NCBI GenBank assembly: GCA_964507105.1
Contig: CAZDOR010000003.1
Coordinates: 1-64,000 of the forward strand
Direction of reading: 5' to 3'
DNA: 64,000 nt
DNA from: PWPS01 sp964507105
Lineage (GTDB): Bacteria > Patescibacteriota > Minisyncoccia > Minisyncoccales > PWPS01
Translations under genes and position numbers: made by a program
The notes under the pieces: model-generated
The model's input: only the letters and a program-made list of their open reading frames with translations
Told to the model about the DNA's origin: nothing
Databases searched by the model: none
Shown here: positions 32,240-40,190 of the stretch, in pieces
Position numbering within the stretch: the first letter of the stretch is position 1
Layout of the letters: every line of letters starts with the position of its first letter

Positions 32240-34172
32240 TTATGAAAATTCGCTTAATGAGGAACAGCTTGATGTGGTTAAAAATGGGGATGGGTATGCG
32301 CTGGTATTGAGCGGCCCTGGCTCGGGAAAAACTCGAACATTGACTTTTCGCACTGCTTATTTATTGGAAAAAGGTATTAAGCCCGACCGGATATTACTTT
32401 TAACTTTTACGAAAAAAGCTGCCAATGAAATGTTAAGCAGGATAGAAAAATTGATAGGCTCGGATGCACAAAGAGTTCTCGGGGGAACTTTTCATCATAT
32501 GGGAAATCATTATTTACGCAGGTATGCGGATAGGTTGGGTTATAGTTTAAACTATACGATACTCGATCAGAAAGATAGCAAAGATTTTATTAAGATTATA
32601 GTTGAGGAAATAGACAAAGAAGGCGAACTACCCGGAGTAAAGTCGGTTCAAAGGATCATTTCTCTGGCTACCAATTCGAATAAATCAATCTCAAAAATTG
32701 TGGATAATGAAATTAAATCGAATTCGGCTTTGGAGAAACTACAAGAGGTTGAAAAAATGTATCGTAAAAGAAAATTAGAAAAAGATTTGATGGATTTCGA
32801 TGATTTATTGATTAATTGGTTAAAGCTTTTGGACAATCCCGATTTAAAAGAGAAGATAACTAAAAAATTTGAATATATTTTAGTTGATGAGTATCAGGAC
32901 ACCAATGTAATTCAAGGTGATCTTTTGGAAAAGTTAAGCTCTTATCATAAAAATTTAATGGTTGTGGGAGATGACTCGCAAAGTATATATTCATTTCGAG
33001 CTGCTGAAATCAAAAATATTTTGAATTTTTCGGAGAAATATCCGGCAAAAGTCTTTAAATTGGAAACTAATTATAGAAGCACTCCCGAAATTTTAAATTT
33101 AGCTAATTGCATAATTCAAAATAATACTTCCAAGCTACAGAAAGATCTGAAATCCGTTAAAAATGAAGGACCTAACCCGACTGTCGTTTGCCTTACATCA
33201 CCAAGGGAGCAATCAAGATTTATTGTTCAAAAACTGAACTCCCAATTGAAGCCCGGCAATTCAGCGATCCTTTTCAGAGCTCATTATCATGCAGCCGGTT
33301 TGGAGTTGGAGTTGGCAAAAAAGGGAATTCCTTATACGGTAAGAGGGGGAACCAGGTTTTTCGAACAAGCTCATGTTAAAGATATTTCTGCATTTTTAAA
33401 AATCCTTGTTAATTTTAAAGACACTCCTTCCTGGATGAGGGTTTTGAAGAAGCAGCCCGGTGTCGGTGACGCATACGCTAAAAGGGTTACCGATATGACA
33501 ACTGCTTTCAATAAGCAGGAAGAAATTTTGAAAAACAAAAATAAAGTCTTGGAGGCAGTCCCTTCGAGGATAAAGCCCAAAGTTGAGGAAATTTTAAATT
33601 TGATGAAGGCTGTCAAAAATACTAAAAGTACGGAGAAGGGAATTTCTAAAATTCTTAAAAATTGGTATGGGGAAAAGCTCGAGAAAGATTTTGATAATCC
33701 TGAAGAAAGAATGGAAGACTTGAATCAACTTATAAATCTGGCAAAAGAGTACAGCAATTTACGTGTAATGCTTTCAGATTTTGCCTTGAGTGAAGATTTT
33801 GAAGTGGATAAAGCGTCCGAAAAGTCATTAACACTCAGCACTATTCATCAGGCCAAAGGATTGGAGTGGAAAAATGTATTCATAATTAGCTTGAAAGAAG
33901 GAAAGTTTCCGCACAAAAAATCTATGGAAGAAAACCTGATTGAGGAAGAAAGAAGGCTTTTTTATGTGGCGGTTACGAGATGTAAAGAGAACTTATTTCT
34001 AACTTATCCGGTCTTTGAAAAGGGCCAGTCCTCGGGTCCTTCCAGATTTTTGCGAGAAGCTGATGATTATTTGGAAGAAAACCGGACAGAAGACGGAGAA
34101 CTAACTACCGAATTAATTGATGAAGATGAAGAAATTGAACTTATTGATGAAGATGATTTCGATTTCTTTTAA
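32229..34172 (+). CDS. UvrD/PcrA-like superfamily 1 helicase
   Basis: A 647-aa helicase: L-N-E-E-Q (9-13), Walker A G-P-G-S-G-K-T (29-35), D-E-Y-Q-D near 219, V-G-D-D-S-Q-S-I-Y-S-F-R, N-Y-R-S-T, I-H-Q-A-K-G-L-E-W and F-Y-V-A-V-T-R-C-K. Shorter than the AddA-like helicase at 15735 and without a nuclease domain; it matches PcrA/UvrD in layout. It ends in an acidic tail. Likely roles are mismatch or nucleotide excision repair and removal of RecA from DNA. Confidence 0.9.
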   Translation: MKINYENSLNEEQLDVVKNGDGYALVLSGPGSGKTRTLTFRTAYLLEKGIKPDRILLLTFTKKAANEMLSRIEKLIGSDAQRVLGGTFHHMGNHYLRRYADRLGYSLNYTILDQKDSKDFIKIIVEEIDKEGELPGVKSVQRIISLATNSNKSISKIVDNEIKSNSALEKLQEVEKMYRKRKLEKDLMDFDDLLINWLKLLDNPDLKEKITKKFEYILVDEYQDTNVIQGDLLEKLSSYHKNLMVVGDDSQSIYSFRAAEIKNILNFSEKYPAKVFKLETNYRSTPEILNLANCIIQNNTSKLQKDLKSVKNEGPNPTVVCLTSPREQSRFIVQKLNSQLKPGNSAILFRAHYHAAGLELELAKKGIPYTVRGGTRFFEQAHVKDISAFLKILVNFKDTPSWMRVLKKQPGVGDAYAKRVTDMTTAFNKQEEILKNKNKVLEAVPSRIKPKVEEILNLMKAVKNTKSTEKGISKILKNWYGEKLEKDFDNPEERMEDLNQLINLAKEYSNLRVMLSDFALSEDFEVDKASEKSLTLSTIHQAKGLEWKNVFIISLKEGKFPHKKSMEENLIEEERRLFYVAVTRCKENLFLTYPVFEKGQSSGPSRFLREADDYLEENRTEDGELTTELIDEDEEIELIDEDDFDFF

Positions 34173-34176
34173 TCCT

Positions 34177-34204
34177 TTGCAATGATGAGTTTAATTATTA
34201 TAAT
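34177..34204 (+). promoter_or_regulatory. Promoter of gene 34237
   Basis: TTGCAA (34177-34182), 16-bp spacer, TATAAT (34199-34204). The leader is about 26 nt and includes AAGGAGG at about 34221-34227. Confidence 0.6.
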
Positions 34205-34236
34205 GAGTTAACATGCTAAGAAAGGAGGGGGTGGCA

Positions 34237-34641
34237 ATGAAAGTTAAGTACTTTGAAAAATCAAAAATGAAGAAGGCCTTGAAAGAGTTAAAGAAAAACG
34301 GTAAAAAACCTATTTTAACGAAGATTAAAAACATCAAAAAAGAATCCAGAATTAAATTTTTAGTAAAACAATATTCCGAAATAATGGAGCTGGATAACAG
34401 AAATAAAAATTGGCTTTTGTGGAGAATTAATCAAATAGTTGATATTGACTTATGTCCCTTTTTCAGATTGGGAGACAATAATAAGAAGCAATTTTGTGTA
34501 CCATTATATGACAGTGAAGAATATTCGGAACTGATAAAAATAATGGAAAGAAAAGATCGCTATTACTCGCTTCGTCGAGTTGAAACGAATTGTAATCTAT
34601 TAAAATATAAAAACTGCCCTAAGAAAAAAATACTTTCATAG
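34237..34641 (+). CDS. Hypothetical basic protein, 134 aa
   Basis: A Lys-rich soluble protein with six scattered cysteines and no recognised domain. The start is ATG 34237: a strong Shine-Dalgarno AAGGAGGGGG lies just upstream, while the earlier in-frame ATG at 34213 would sit ahead of that site. It has its own promoter and a strong terminator. Conserved-looking C-terminal segment: C-P-F-F-R-L-G-D and C-N-L-L-K-Y-K-N-C. Function unknown. Confidence 0.65.
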   Translation: MKVKYFEKSKMKKALKELKKNGKKPILTKIKNIKKESRIKFLVKQYSEIMELDNRNKNWLLWRINQIVDIDLCPFFRLGDNNKKQFCVPLYDSEEYSELIKIMERKDRYYSLRRVETNCNLLKYKNCPKKKILS

Positions 34642-34655
34642 CCAGGAATTTTAAA

Positions 34656-34684
34656 AAGAGTGCCGTGTCGGCACTCTTCTTTTA
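34656..34684 (+). terminator. Rho-independent terminator
   Basis: Perfect ten-bp stem AAGAGTGCCG (34656-34665) / CGGCACTCTT (34669-34678), three-base loop, then CTTTTA. Confidence 0.93.
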
Positions 34685-34714
34685 TTGACACACGTATTAA
34701 TAATATAGTAGAAT
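34685..34714 (+). promoter_or_regulatory. Strong promoter in the gene-poor stretch
   Basis: Consensus TTGACA (34685-34690), 18-bp spacer, TAGAAT (34709-34714). The predicted start is near 34721. No long gene follows for 280 bp. Confidence 0.65.
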
Positions 34715-34787
34715 AAATTGAATTTAACTAATTAAGTAAAGGGCATATTGCTTAAAAGAAAAGTGGATCGAACCGGCTTTTAAAAAG

Positions 34788-34874
34788 ATGAGTTTAAATC
34801 AAAGTTTTATTGAAAAGCTTAAAAATATAAAGGGTGAAGGCGGAATTAATTACTTAAGAAAAATAAAAAGATAA
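34788..34874 (+). CDS. Possible 28-aa mini-ORF inside the candidate RNA
   Basis: ATG 34788 to TAA 34872-34874 encodes a basic peptide starting M-S-L-N-Q-S-F-I-E-K-L-K and ending Y-L-R-K-I-K-R. No Shine-Dalgarno. It may be a small protein, a leader peptide or chance. Confidence 0.25.
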   Translation: MSLNQSFIEKLKNIKGEGGINYLRKIKR

Positions 34875-34942
34875 TGAGACCCAGCAACTCAAAGAGAAAC
34901 AGGCTCCTTTTTAAAATGATGACGATTAAAAATTAGTAGCAA

Positions 34943-34968
34943 GGGTGCGAAACGCCTCTTTTTTTAAG
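34943..34968 (+). terminator. Terminator-like hairpin before the DUF362 operon
   Basis: GGGTGCG, loop AAA, CGCCTC with one mismatch and one wobble, followed by seven T. As a leader element it could attenuate transcription into 35004. Confidence 0.55.
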
Positions 34969-35003
34969 TATAAATAAGCGAATTTTGACCAAAATAAAAG
35001 AGC

Positions 35004-35876
35004 ATGAAAAAAGTATCATTACAAAAAGGGAAAGAGCGGAAAGTAAACATAAAAAAATCACTGGAAAATCTTCGCGGTGAAATAGAAGAAGAGATTAACG
35101 GTGCAAAAAAAGTTATTATAAAACCCGATTTAACCTCGGCTCAAAAACAATCCGTGTCCGTGCACAGACATGCGCTTGAAAGCGTTCTTGAATTTTTATC
35201 CACTCTTTCAAGCGGGGAGATAATAATTGCGGGCTCCGCTCGAATAGGAGACACGAAAGAGGCTTTTAATAATTTCGGATATTATAATCTGAAAAAAAAA
35301 TATAATATTCAATTTCTCGATCTTTATGAAAGTAAAGATTGTAAAAAAGTTAAAATTTATTCAAGAGATTTAAATCCTGCCGAGACCTGTGTTCCCAAAA
35401 TTTTATTACGAGAAGATGTTTACACCATCTCCATAAGTGGATTAAAAACGGATGATGCCGTCGTTGCTTCGATGGGTATTAAAAACTTGGCCGGCTGTAT
35501 GGTCGAGCGCCCATTGAACCATTCCGGATATAAGGCGATTAATTTAAGCATTGCAAATTTAATGCAGGTATTAAAGCCGAACTTGTCCATAATTGACGCT
35601 TTTGAGGCAGTTGAAGGAGAGTCACCGACGCGAGGTGATGTCGTTAGTATGGAGTTGGCAGTTTCCGGAACCGATTTTTTGAGTGTTGATACTGTTGGAG
35701 CAACCATTATGGGCTTTAATCCTTATAGGATAGGATATTTATCCCACTGTCGAGAGGAAGGGCTGGGTGAGGGAGATATCTCGAATATAGAAATAATTGG
35801 GAATATTGATATAGAAAAAGTAAAAAGAAATTTTAGACCTCATCCTAAATATGAAAACCAACTCAACTGGGAATGA
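35004..35876 (+). CDS. DUF362 domain protein (first copy)
   Basis: A 290-aa protein of the DUF362 family: V-I-I-K-P-D-L near 38-44, an I-I-I-A-G-S-A-R segment near 73-80, G-I-K-N-L-A-G-C-M (about 158-166) and a later D-A-x-x-A-V-E-G-E-S-P-T-R-G (about 200-213). DUF362 proteins often carry ferredoxin domains and lie with electron-transfer genes; this one has no C-x2-C-x2-C ferredoxin motif. Function unknown. It overlaps the DUF167 gene by 26 bp. Confidence 0.8.
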   Translation: MKKVSLQKGKERKVNIKKSLENLRGEIEEEINGAKKVIIKPDLTSAQKQSVSVHRHALESVLEFLSTLSSGEIIIAGSARIGDTKEAFNNFGYYNLKKKYNIQFLDLYESKDCKKVKIYSRDLNPAETCVPKILLREDVYTISISGLKTDDAVVASMGIKNLAGCMVERPLNHSGYKAINLSIANLMQVLKPNLSIIDAFEAVEGESPTRGDVVSMELAVSGTDFLSVDTVGATIMGFNPYRIGYLSHCREEGLGEGDISNIEIIGNIDIEKVKRNFRPHPKYENQLNWE

Positions 35877-36099
35877 TTATTTAAAAGTGAGGGTTGAGCC
35901 GGACTGCCGTAAAGAACGAATTTATTGGAGTGGTGATCGTTTAATAATTGAAGTTTCCGAAAGAGCGAAAGAAAATCGAGCCAATAAAAGAGTATTTGAA
36001 ATTATCTCTTTTATTTTTCCGCAAAAACGTATAGAATTAGTAAAAGGATCGAAAAGAAAAAACAAAATTTTTAAAATATATGAAAAACAGGTCAATTGA
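35851..36099 (+). CDS. DUF167 / YggU family protein
   Basis: Small (82 aa) alpha/beta protein with the family pattern L-K-V-R-V-E-P-x-C near the N terminus and S-E-R-A-K-E-N-R-A-N-K at about 46-56. The family is widespread and of unknown function. Overlaps at both ends (26 and 20 bp) place it in a coupled operon with two DUF362 genes. Confidence 0.8.
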   Translation: MKTNSTGNDYLKVRVEPDCRKERIYWSGDRLIIEVSERAKENRANKRVFEIISFIFPQKRIELVKGSKRKNKIFKIYEKQVN

Positions 36100-36340
36100 A
36101 AAACCGTTTTTAATTTTTGTAATCATTCTTTCCGGGTTGTTGGGAATTTTTCATTTTATTCGTCTTAGTTTTGGGTGGGATATTTATCTTGACAACTGGG
36201 CCATTCCGGAGCTGATAAGCGGATTCAAGGTTGTGATTTCAGTATTTATTATATACTGGGCTTCAATAATTTTAAATCAGAAAAATGGAAAAAATGAAGA
36301 AAGTAATAAAGAAGAAGAGCACGAAGAACTTGAAATGTGA
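36080..36340 (+). CDS. Small two-span membrane protein
   Basis: An 86-aa protein with two predicted membrane helices (about 8-28 and 45-66) and a charged Glu/Lys tail. No recognised family. It overlaps both neighbours (20 and 56 bp), so it is translated as part of the DUF362 operon and may anchor or couple to those proteins. Confidence 0.6.
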   Translation: MKNRSIEKPFLIFVIILSGLLGIFHFIRLSFGWDIYLDNWAIPELISGFKVVISVFIIYWASIILNQKNGKNEESNKEEEHEELEM

Positions 36341-37100
36341 CATCGAATTATTGATTAATCACCTGAATAAAGGCGGATTTGATGGTGAAAAAGTACTGGT
36401 GAAGCCAAATTTTAATACCGCTGATCCTTTTCCCGCTTCGACTGATCCTGATTTTTTAAAAGCGATGGTTCTTGTTTTAAAAAAAATCGGATTTCAAAAA
36501 GTTATCATAGGGGAATCATCAACATTTTATAAAAGTAGCGAAAAAGTGATTAACAGAAAGAAACTTGATGAAATTAACTCTTATGATTTTGTAGATTTGG
36601 TTAATTTTGATCAAACTGAAAAGATCGAGAAGAAAATACCCGAAGGAAACTACCTAAAAAAGGCAACCGTTCCCAAATTATTGGACGAAGTCGACAAGGT
36701 AATTTATTTGCCGTGTGTAAAAACACATTTTCATGCGGAATATACCGGATCGTTGAAACTTTCGGTCGGTCTGATGTCTACATTGGAAAAAATTAAATTT
36801 CATATCAAAAATCTCCAAGAAAAAATTGTTGAACTCAATAAGCTGGTTAATCCCGATCTGATTATAATGGACGGAAGAAAGTGTTTTATCGATGGAGGAC
36901 CGGTTAATGGAACGGTAAAGAAGCCGAATGAGATTTTAGCTTCGACTGATCGAGTTGCGATAGATTTGGAAGAAGTTAAATTAATTAAAACTTTTCCCGG
37001 TAATTCGTTAGAGAAAAGAAGTCCGAAAAAAATACCTCAAATTAAAAAAGGAATTGAATTGGGTGTGGGTTCGGCGGATTATGAGTTGGTTGAAATTTAG
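36285..37100 (+). CDS. DUF362 domain protein (second copy)
   Basis: A second DUF362 member (271 aa), diverged from the first: V-L-V-K-P-N-F-N (about 36-43), I-I-G-E-S-S near 75, a C-V-K-T-H motif (about 144-148), K-L-S-V-G-L-M and D-L-I-I-M-D-G (about 190-196). No ferredoxin cluster. The start is uncertain: ATG 36285 or 36294, both overlapping the small membrane gene. Two copies in one operon suggest a heteromeric or two-step system. Confidence 0.78.
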   Translation: MEKMKKVIKKKSTKNLKCDIELLINHLNKGGFDGEKVLVKPNFNTADPFPASTDPDFLKAMVLVLKKIGFQKVIIGESSTFYKSSEKVINRKKLDEINSYDFVDLVNFDQTEKIEKKIPEGNYLKKATVPKLLDEVDKVIYLPCVKTHFHAEYTGSLKLSVGLMSTLEKIKFHIKNLQEKIVELNKLVNPDLIIMDGRKCFIDGGPVNGTVKKPNEILASTDRVAIDLEEVKLIKTFPGNSLEKRSPKKIPQIKKGIELGVGSADYELVEI

Positions 37101-37104
37101 AAGG

Positions 37105-37779
37105 ATGAATGTTTATATATCTCCACATCCCGATGATGCAATGCTTTCATGTGGAGGGAGGATTTTACAGAATAGAGATAAAAAACAGCTGGTTATAAAT
37201 GTCTTTACCGCGATTTATAAAGGAAAAACCGAATGGGATGAATTGTGTGATTTAAGAAACCCTCATCCTATGTATCTTAGAATTCGAGAAGATAACAAAA
37301 TACTGTCTTCTCTCGAGGTTCAGTGTCGATATTTAAATTTTTTGGATCAAGCGGTTTACAAAAATATAAAAGACAAGCCTCGCCCGAAATCAATTATAGA
37401 AAAAATTGAATTCACTTTGCGAAAAAAATTAAAAAAAATACCAAAAGCAAAACTCTTTTTTCCTTTTGGTTTAGCACATCAGGACCACAAGGTTTTGAGA
37501 GAAATAGGCGAAAGAATAGCTCGTGATTACCATGTTTGTTTTTATGAAGACATTCCTTATGCTTTAACCGATTCAATTTCCGATTGGAGATTTTATAAGC
37601 TTACTGAAGAAAGCCTGAAAGAAAAAATTAATCTGATTTTTAATTATGAAAGCCAAATTCCGGGTTTATTAACTATTTCAGAATCCGAGTCTGAAATTTC
37701 ACTTGCAAATAAACTGAAAAATCATCACCGAGAACAAGGCGAACCTGTTGAAAAAATTTATAAATTTTCCTACACTTAA
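37105..37779 (+). CDS. PIG-L family deacetylase
   Basis: A zinc-dependent N-acetylglucosamine-type deacetylase fold. The motif S-P-H-P-D-D-A-M-L-S-C-G-G is at residues 5-17 and the later metal His lies in A-H-Q-D-H. The start is ATG 37105, preceded by AGAAGG and 4 bp after the DUF362 stop; an upstream in-frame ATG at 37054 would give a longer overlap. 224 aa. Substrates in this family are N-acetyl sugars or glycolipids; here it is unknown. Last gene of the DUF362 operon. Confidence 0.83.
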   Translation: MNVYISPHPDDAMLSCGGRILQNRDKKQLVINVFTAIYKGKTEWDELCDLRNPHPMYLRIREDNKILSSLEVQCRYLNFLDQAVYKNIKDKPRPKSIIEKIEFTLRKKLKKIPKAKLFFPFGLAHQDHKVLREIGERIARDYHVCFYEDIPYALTDSISDWRFYKLTEESLKEKINLIFNYESQIPGLLTISESESEISLANKLKNHHREQGEPVEKIYKFSYT

Positions 37780-37817
37780 ATTAACCGTTAAAAATTATTA
37801 AATTTAATTAAAATAAA

Positions 37818-38654
37818 ATGAAAATATTTCAAAAAACTTGGTTTTGGATCATATTGGTTGCAGTAGTCATTGCTGGAGGAGTGCTTTTTTGGGGAATGAG
37901 AGAAGACGGGGCTAACGAAGAGAATGTTGCCATCCGTGTAAATGAAACGGAGTACAGCTATGAAGAATTTAATCAGGTGGTCGATTCAATGAGTCAACAG
38001 GGGCAGATGTTCGGAATGCAAATGACGGAGGAAGATCTCTTTAACGAAACAAAAGATGTCCTTATAAGAGAGGCGCTGTTATTGGAGTATGTTGAGGATC
38101 AGGACATTGAAATTACGGACGATGATTTGGATGCGGAAATTGAAGAGTTGCTTACGATGTATGGAATATCTACTGAGGAAGAATTAATAGAGCAATTACA
38201 GATGGGTGGAGAGCAAATAGAAGATAGGGGTGATTTGGATGAAGCACTGGAGCCCCAAGCCAAATTAAATAAACTAATTCTTATTTATGAAGAGGATGTG
38301 GAGGTAACCGATGAACAGCTTGAGGAAGAGTATGAAGATTTTGTAGAGAGAGAAGAGCAACAAGCTGAAGTTCAGGGAATGGACGGTGAAGTGCCTTCAT
38401 TTGAGGAAGTAGAGAATCAACTTAGAGAGGAGCTAACTTCCAGGAAAGCTCAGGAAAAGATAATGACGACTACCGAAGAGATGAGACAGGAAGCGGAGAT
38501 CGATGTTTTCGTTACTATTGAAGATGTCGAGCTGGAAGAGCCCGAAATGGAAGGAGGAATCGATGTTGATCCGGAAGAATTAGAAGAATTAGAAGAAATG
38601 GAGGAAATGGAGGAAATGGAGGAAATGGAACAGATCGAAGACATTGAAGAATAA
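37818..38654 (+). CDS. SurA_N-type membrane-anchored chaperone without PPIase domain
   Basis: A 278-aa protein with an N-terminal membrane anchor (about 7-26) and a SurA/PrsA N-terminal chaperone domain: V-A-I-R-V-N-E-T-E-Y-S-Y-E-E-F and the A-L-L-L-E-Y helix. The parvulin isomerase domain is missing. The C-terminal tail (about 240-278) is almost entirely Glu and Met. Probably an extracytoplasmic folding helper. The acidic tail is unusual and may bind cations or cell-wall polymer. Confidence 0.7.
   Translation: MKIFQKTWFWIILVAVVIAGGVLFWGMREDGANEENVAIRVNETEYSYEEFNQVVDSMSQQGQMFGMQMTEEDLFNETKDVLIREALLLEYVEDQDIEITDDDLDAEIEELLTMYGISTEEELIEQLQMGGEQIEDRGDLDEALEPQAKLNKLILIYEEDVEVTDEQLEEEYEDFVEREEQQAEVQGMDGEVPSFEEVENQLREELTSRKAQEKIMTTTEEMRQEAEIDVFVTIEDVELEEPEMEGGIDVDPEELEELEEMEEMEEMEEMEQIEDIEE
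38574..38631 (+). repeat. 9-bp imperfect tandem repeat in coding sequence
   Basis: Repeats of GAAGAATTA and then GAGGAAATG encode the E-E-L / E-E-M tail of the SurA_N protein. About six units, in frame, so length variation would leave the protein intact. Confidence 0.75.
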
Positions 38655-38678
38655 AAACTAAAAAAGGAGGGGCTCGGA

Positions 38679-39095
38679 GTGCGAGTTATATTTTTTGTTT
38701 TTTTACTTATTTTTTCCGGAATTTCAGCTTATTGTAACTTGTTTGCAGAAAGAAGAGTGATGAAGGAAATCACCCGAAGTAATTATTTGAAGGCATTGCG
38801 CTATTCACGGTATTGTCCGAGCAAAGAAAAAGAGCTGCTTGTTGTTAGGTTGATTAGAAATGATTTTAAAGCGATGTATTCAAACCTGGAGTATATTTCC
38901 GAAGAGGAATTGAGTTTACTTATTGATTATATGCAGGTTTTGTCACTGCGCCCGGAGGTTTATTTAAAGGTAGTAGAAAAAGTGAGGGATGCTGAAAATA
39001 TTGAACTTACTCGGAAACTGGAAAAAAACATTGAAAAACCGGCATGGAAAATCGTGCTGAGGAAAGACTTACACTCTTTTAAAGATGCCGAGTAA
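38679..39095 (+). CDS. Hypothetical secreted or anchored protein, 138 aa
   Basis: The GTG start at 38679 is fixed by AAGGAGG (38664-38670). The first 20 residues form a signal peptide or anchor (F-F-V-F-L-L-I-F-S-G-I-S-A). The rest is helical and Arg/Lys/Glu-rich with no recognised motif. It lies 24 bp after the SurA_N gene and its stop codon is inside the loop of the terminator. Confidence 0.65.
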   Translation: MRVIFFVFLLIFSGISAYCNLFAERRVMKEITRSNYLKALRYSRYCPSKEKELLVVRLIRNDFKAMYSNLEYISEEELSLLIDYMQVLSLRPEVYLKVVEKVRDAENIELTRKLEKNIEKPAWKIVLRKDLHSFKDAE

Positions 39096-39115
39096 ATCTC
39101 GGCATTTTTGTTTTG
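39084..39115 (+). terminator. Rho-independent terminator
   Basis: ATGCCGAG (39085-39092) / CTCGGCAT (39098-39105), loop TAAAT containing the stop codon, then TTTTGTTTT. Confidence 0.9.
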
Positions 39116-39125
39116 AAGAAAAAAA

Positions 39126-39134
39126 TGATAGAAT
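39126..39134 (+). promoter_or_regulatory. Extended -10 promoter, short leader
   Basis: TGA followed by TAGAAT (39129-39134). The predicted start is near 39141, 6 nt before ATG 39147. Confidence 0.5.
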
Positions 39135-39146
39135 TTAATAACAGTT

Positions 39147-40190
39147 ATGTATAAAAAATATTTGTGGATATCCCACTCGGCAATAAATACTTTTGATAGG
39201 TGCCCGCAAGCATATTATTATCAATATCAATACAAAAATCCGGAAACCGGTAATCGGCTTCAGATTGTAAATCCTTATTTTTCATTAGGGCTTTCGGTTC
39301 ACCAGGCGATTGAAGAGTTAGCGGGCATGTCCGTAGAAGATAGATTAAAGGTTTCTCTTAAGGATAGGTTTGAAAACATCTGGGAAAATTATTCCGGAAA
39401 GATGGGCGGGTTTGTATCAAAAAAGCAAGAAAAAAAATTCAAGGATAGAGGCGAGATGATGATTGACAGGGTTGTTAATTCTGATTTTCTGGAAAAACCG
39501 TCAACTGAAATTGAAGAACAAGTGCCCAGCATTAACCTTATTTCGGAGGAAAATATAAAATTAGTAGGAAGTTTGGACTGGATACAAGTTTTGAAGGATG
39601 GCGGGTATCATATAATTGATTTTAAAACGGGAAAAAATAAAGAAAGTAAAAATTCACTACAGCTCCCTATATATAATATATTGGCAAATGAAAAATTGGA
39701 CGGTGACATAAAGAAGTTCAGTTACTGGTATTTAAATAGTGATGAAGAGCTTACTCCTTGTGAGTTGGGTCCGGTAGCGGAAAGCCTCAAGACAATTAAA
39801 GAGAAAGCATTAGAAATCAAGCAACATGTAGACAATAACGATTATCCTTGCCACTATAACGGAAAATGTTTTGCTTGTGGTGATTATCATAGAATTTTTA
39901 ATGGACAAGCTGAATTTTTGGGAACCGATTCGGAGTCGAGAAAAGATTTATATTTTATATTGGATGAAGATAATGTAGTCAGGAAGCTGATTGACAATGA
40001 AGTGTTTAATATCAAAGAAGAAAAAATTTTTGAAATGAGAATGAAAGGGTTTGATCTAAAAAAAATAGGTAATGAACTGAGAATGAAAGAAGAAAGACTC
40101 AAAAAAATAACCGGATCCATAAAACAAAAAATGGTGGAAGAACTGTCTCCAAAAGAGGTTAGGCTTTTAATAAATAAAAAACTGAAGTAA
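39147..40190 (+). CDS. PD-(D/E)XK nuclease, Cas4/AddB-like with Fe-S cysteines
   Basis: A RecB-family nuclease of 347 aa. N-terminal S-H-S-A-I-N-T-F-D-R-C19-P, then G-L-S-V-H-Q-A-I-E-E, G-S-L-D-W-I and I-I-D-F-K-T-G-K (catalytic Asp and Lys). Cys19 together with C235-x5-C241-x2-C244 matches the four-Cys [4Fe-4S] arrangement of Cas4 and AddB nucleases. The last ~80 residues look like a helix-turn-helix region. No CRISPR genes are near. It is 1 bp from a UDG gene, so a repair role is likely. Confidence 0.82.
   Translation: MYKKYLWISHSAINTFDRCPQAYYYQYQYKNPETGNRLQIVNPYFSLGLSVHQAIEELAGMSVEDRLKVSLKDRFENIWENYSGKMGGFVSKKQEKKFKDRGEMMIDRVVNSDFLEKPSTEIEEQVPSINLISEENIKLVGSLDWIQVLKDGGYHIIDFKTGKNKESKNSLQLPIYNILANEKLDGDIKKFSYWYLNSDEELTPCELGPVAESLKTIKEKALEIKQHVDNNDYPCHYNGKCFACGDYHRIFNGQAEFLGTDSESRKDLYFILDEDNVVRKLIDNEVFNIKEEKIFEMRMKGFDLKKIGNELRMKEERLKKITGSIKQKMVEELSPKEVRLLINKKLK

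Larger units (their letters stand above)
34721..34970 (+). ncRNA. Candidate structured RNA or leader, unidentified
   Basis: A stretch of about 250 nt between a strong promoter and a terminator-like hairpin. TTAAGTAA near 34733-34740 can pair with TTACTTAA near 34850-34857. The segment around 34873-34910 (GAGACCCAGCAAC, then AGGCTCC) has more G and C than its surroundings. It does not match RNase P RNA, tmRNA, 4.5S RNA or a riboswitch that I can identify. It could be a small RNA or the regulated leader of the DUF362 operon. Confidence 0.35.

Noticed and set aside
34860..34970. SAM-I or other known riboswitch before the DUF362 operon
   Set aside because: A GAGACCCAGCAAC stretch recalls part of a SAM-I core, but the remaining conserved helices and the gene context do not fit.
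39147..40190. Cas4 of a CRISPR system
   Set aside because: No cas1/cas2 genes, repeats or spacers are in the window, and the neighbours are repair genes.
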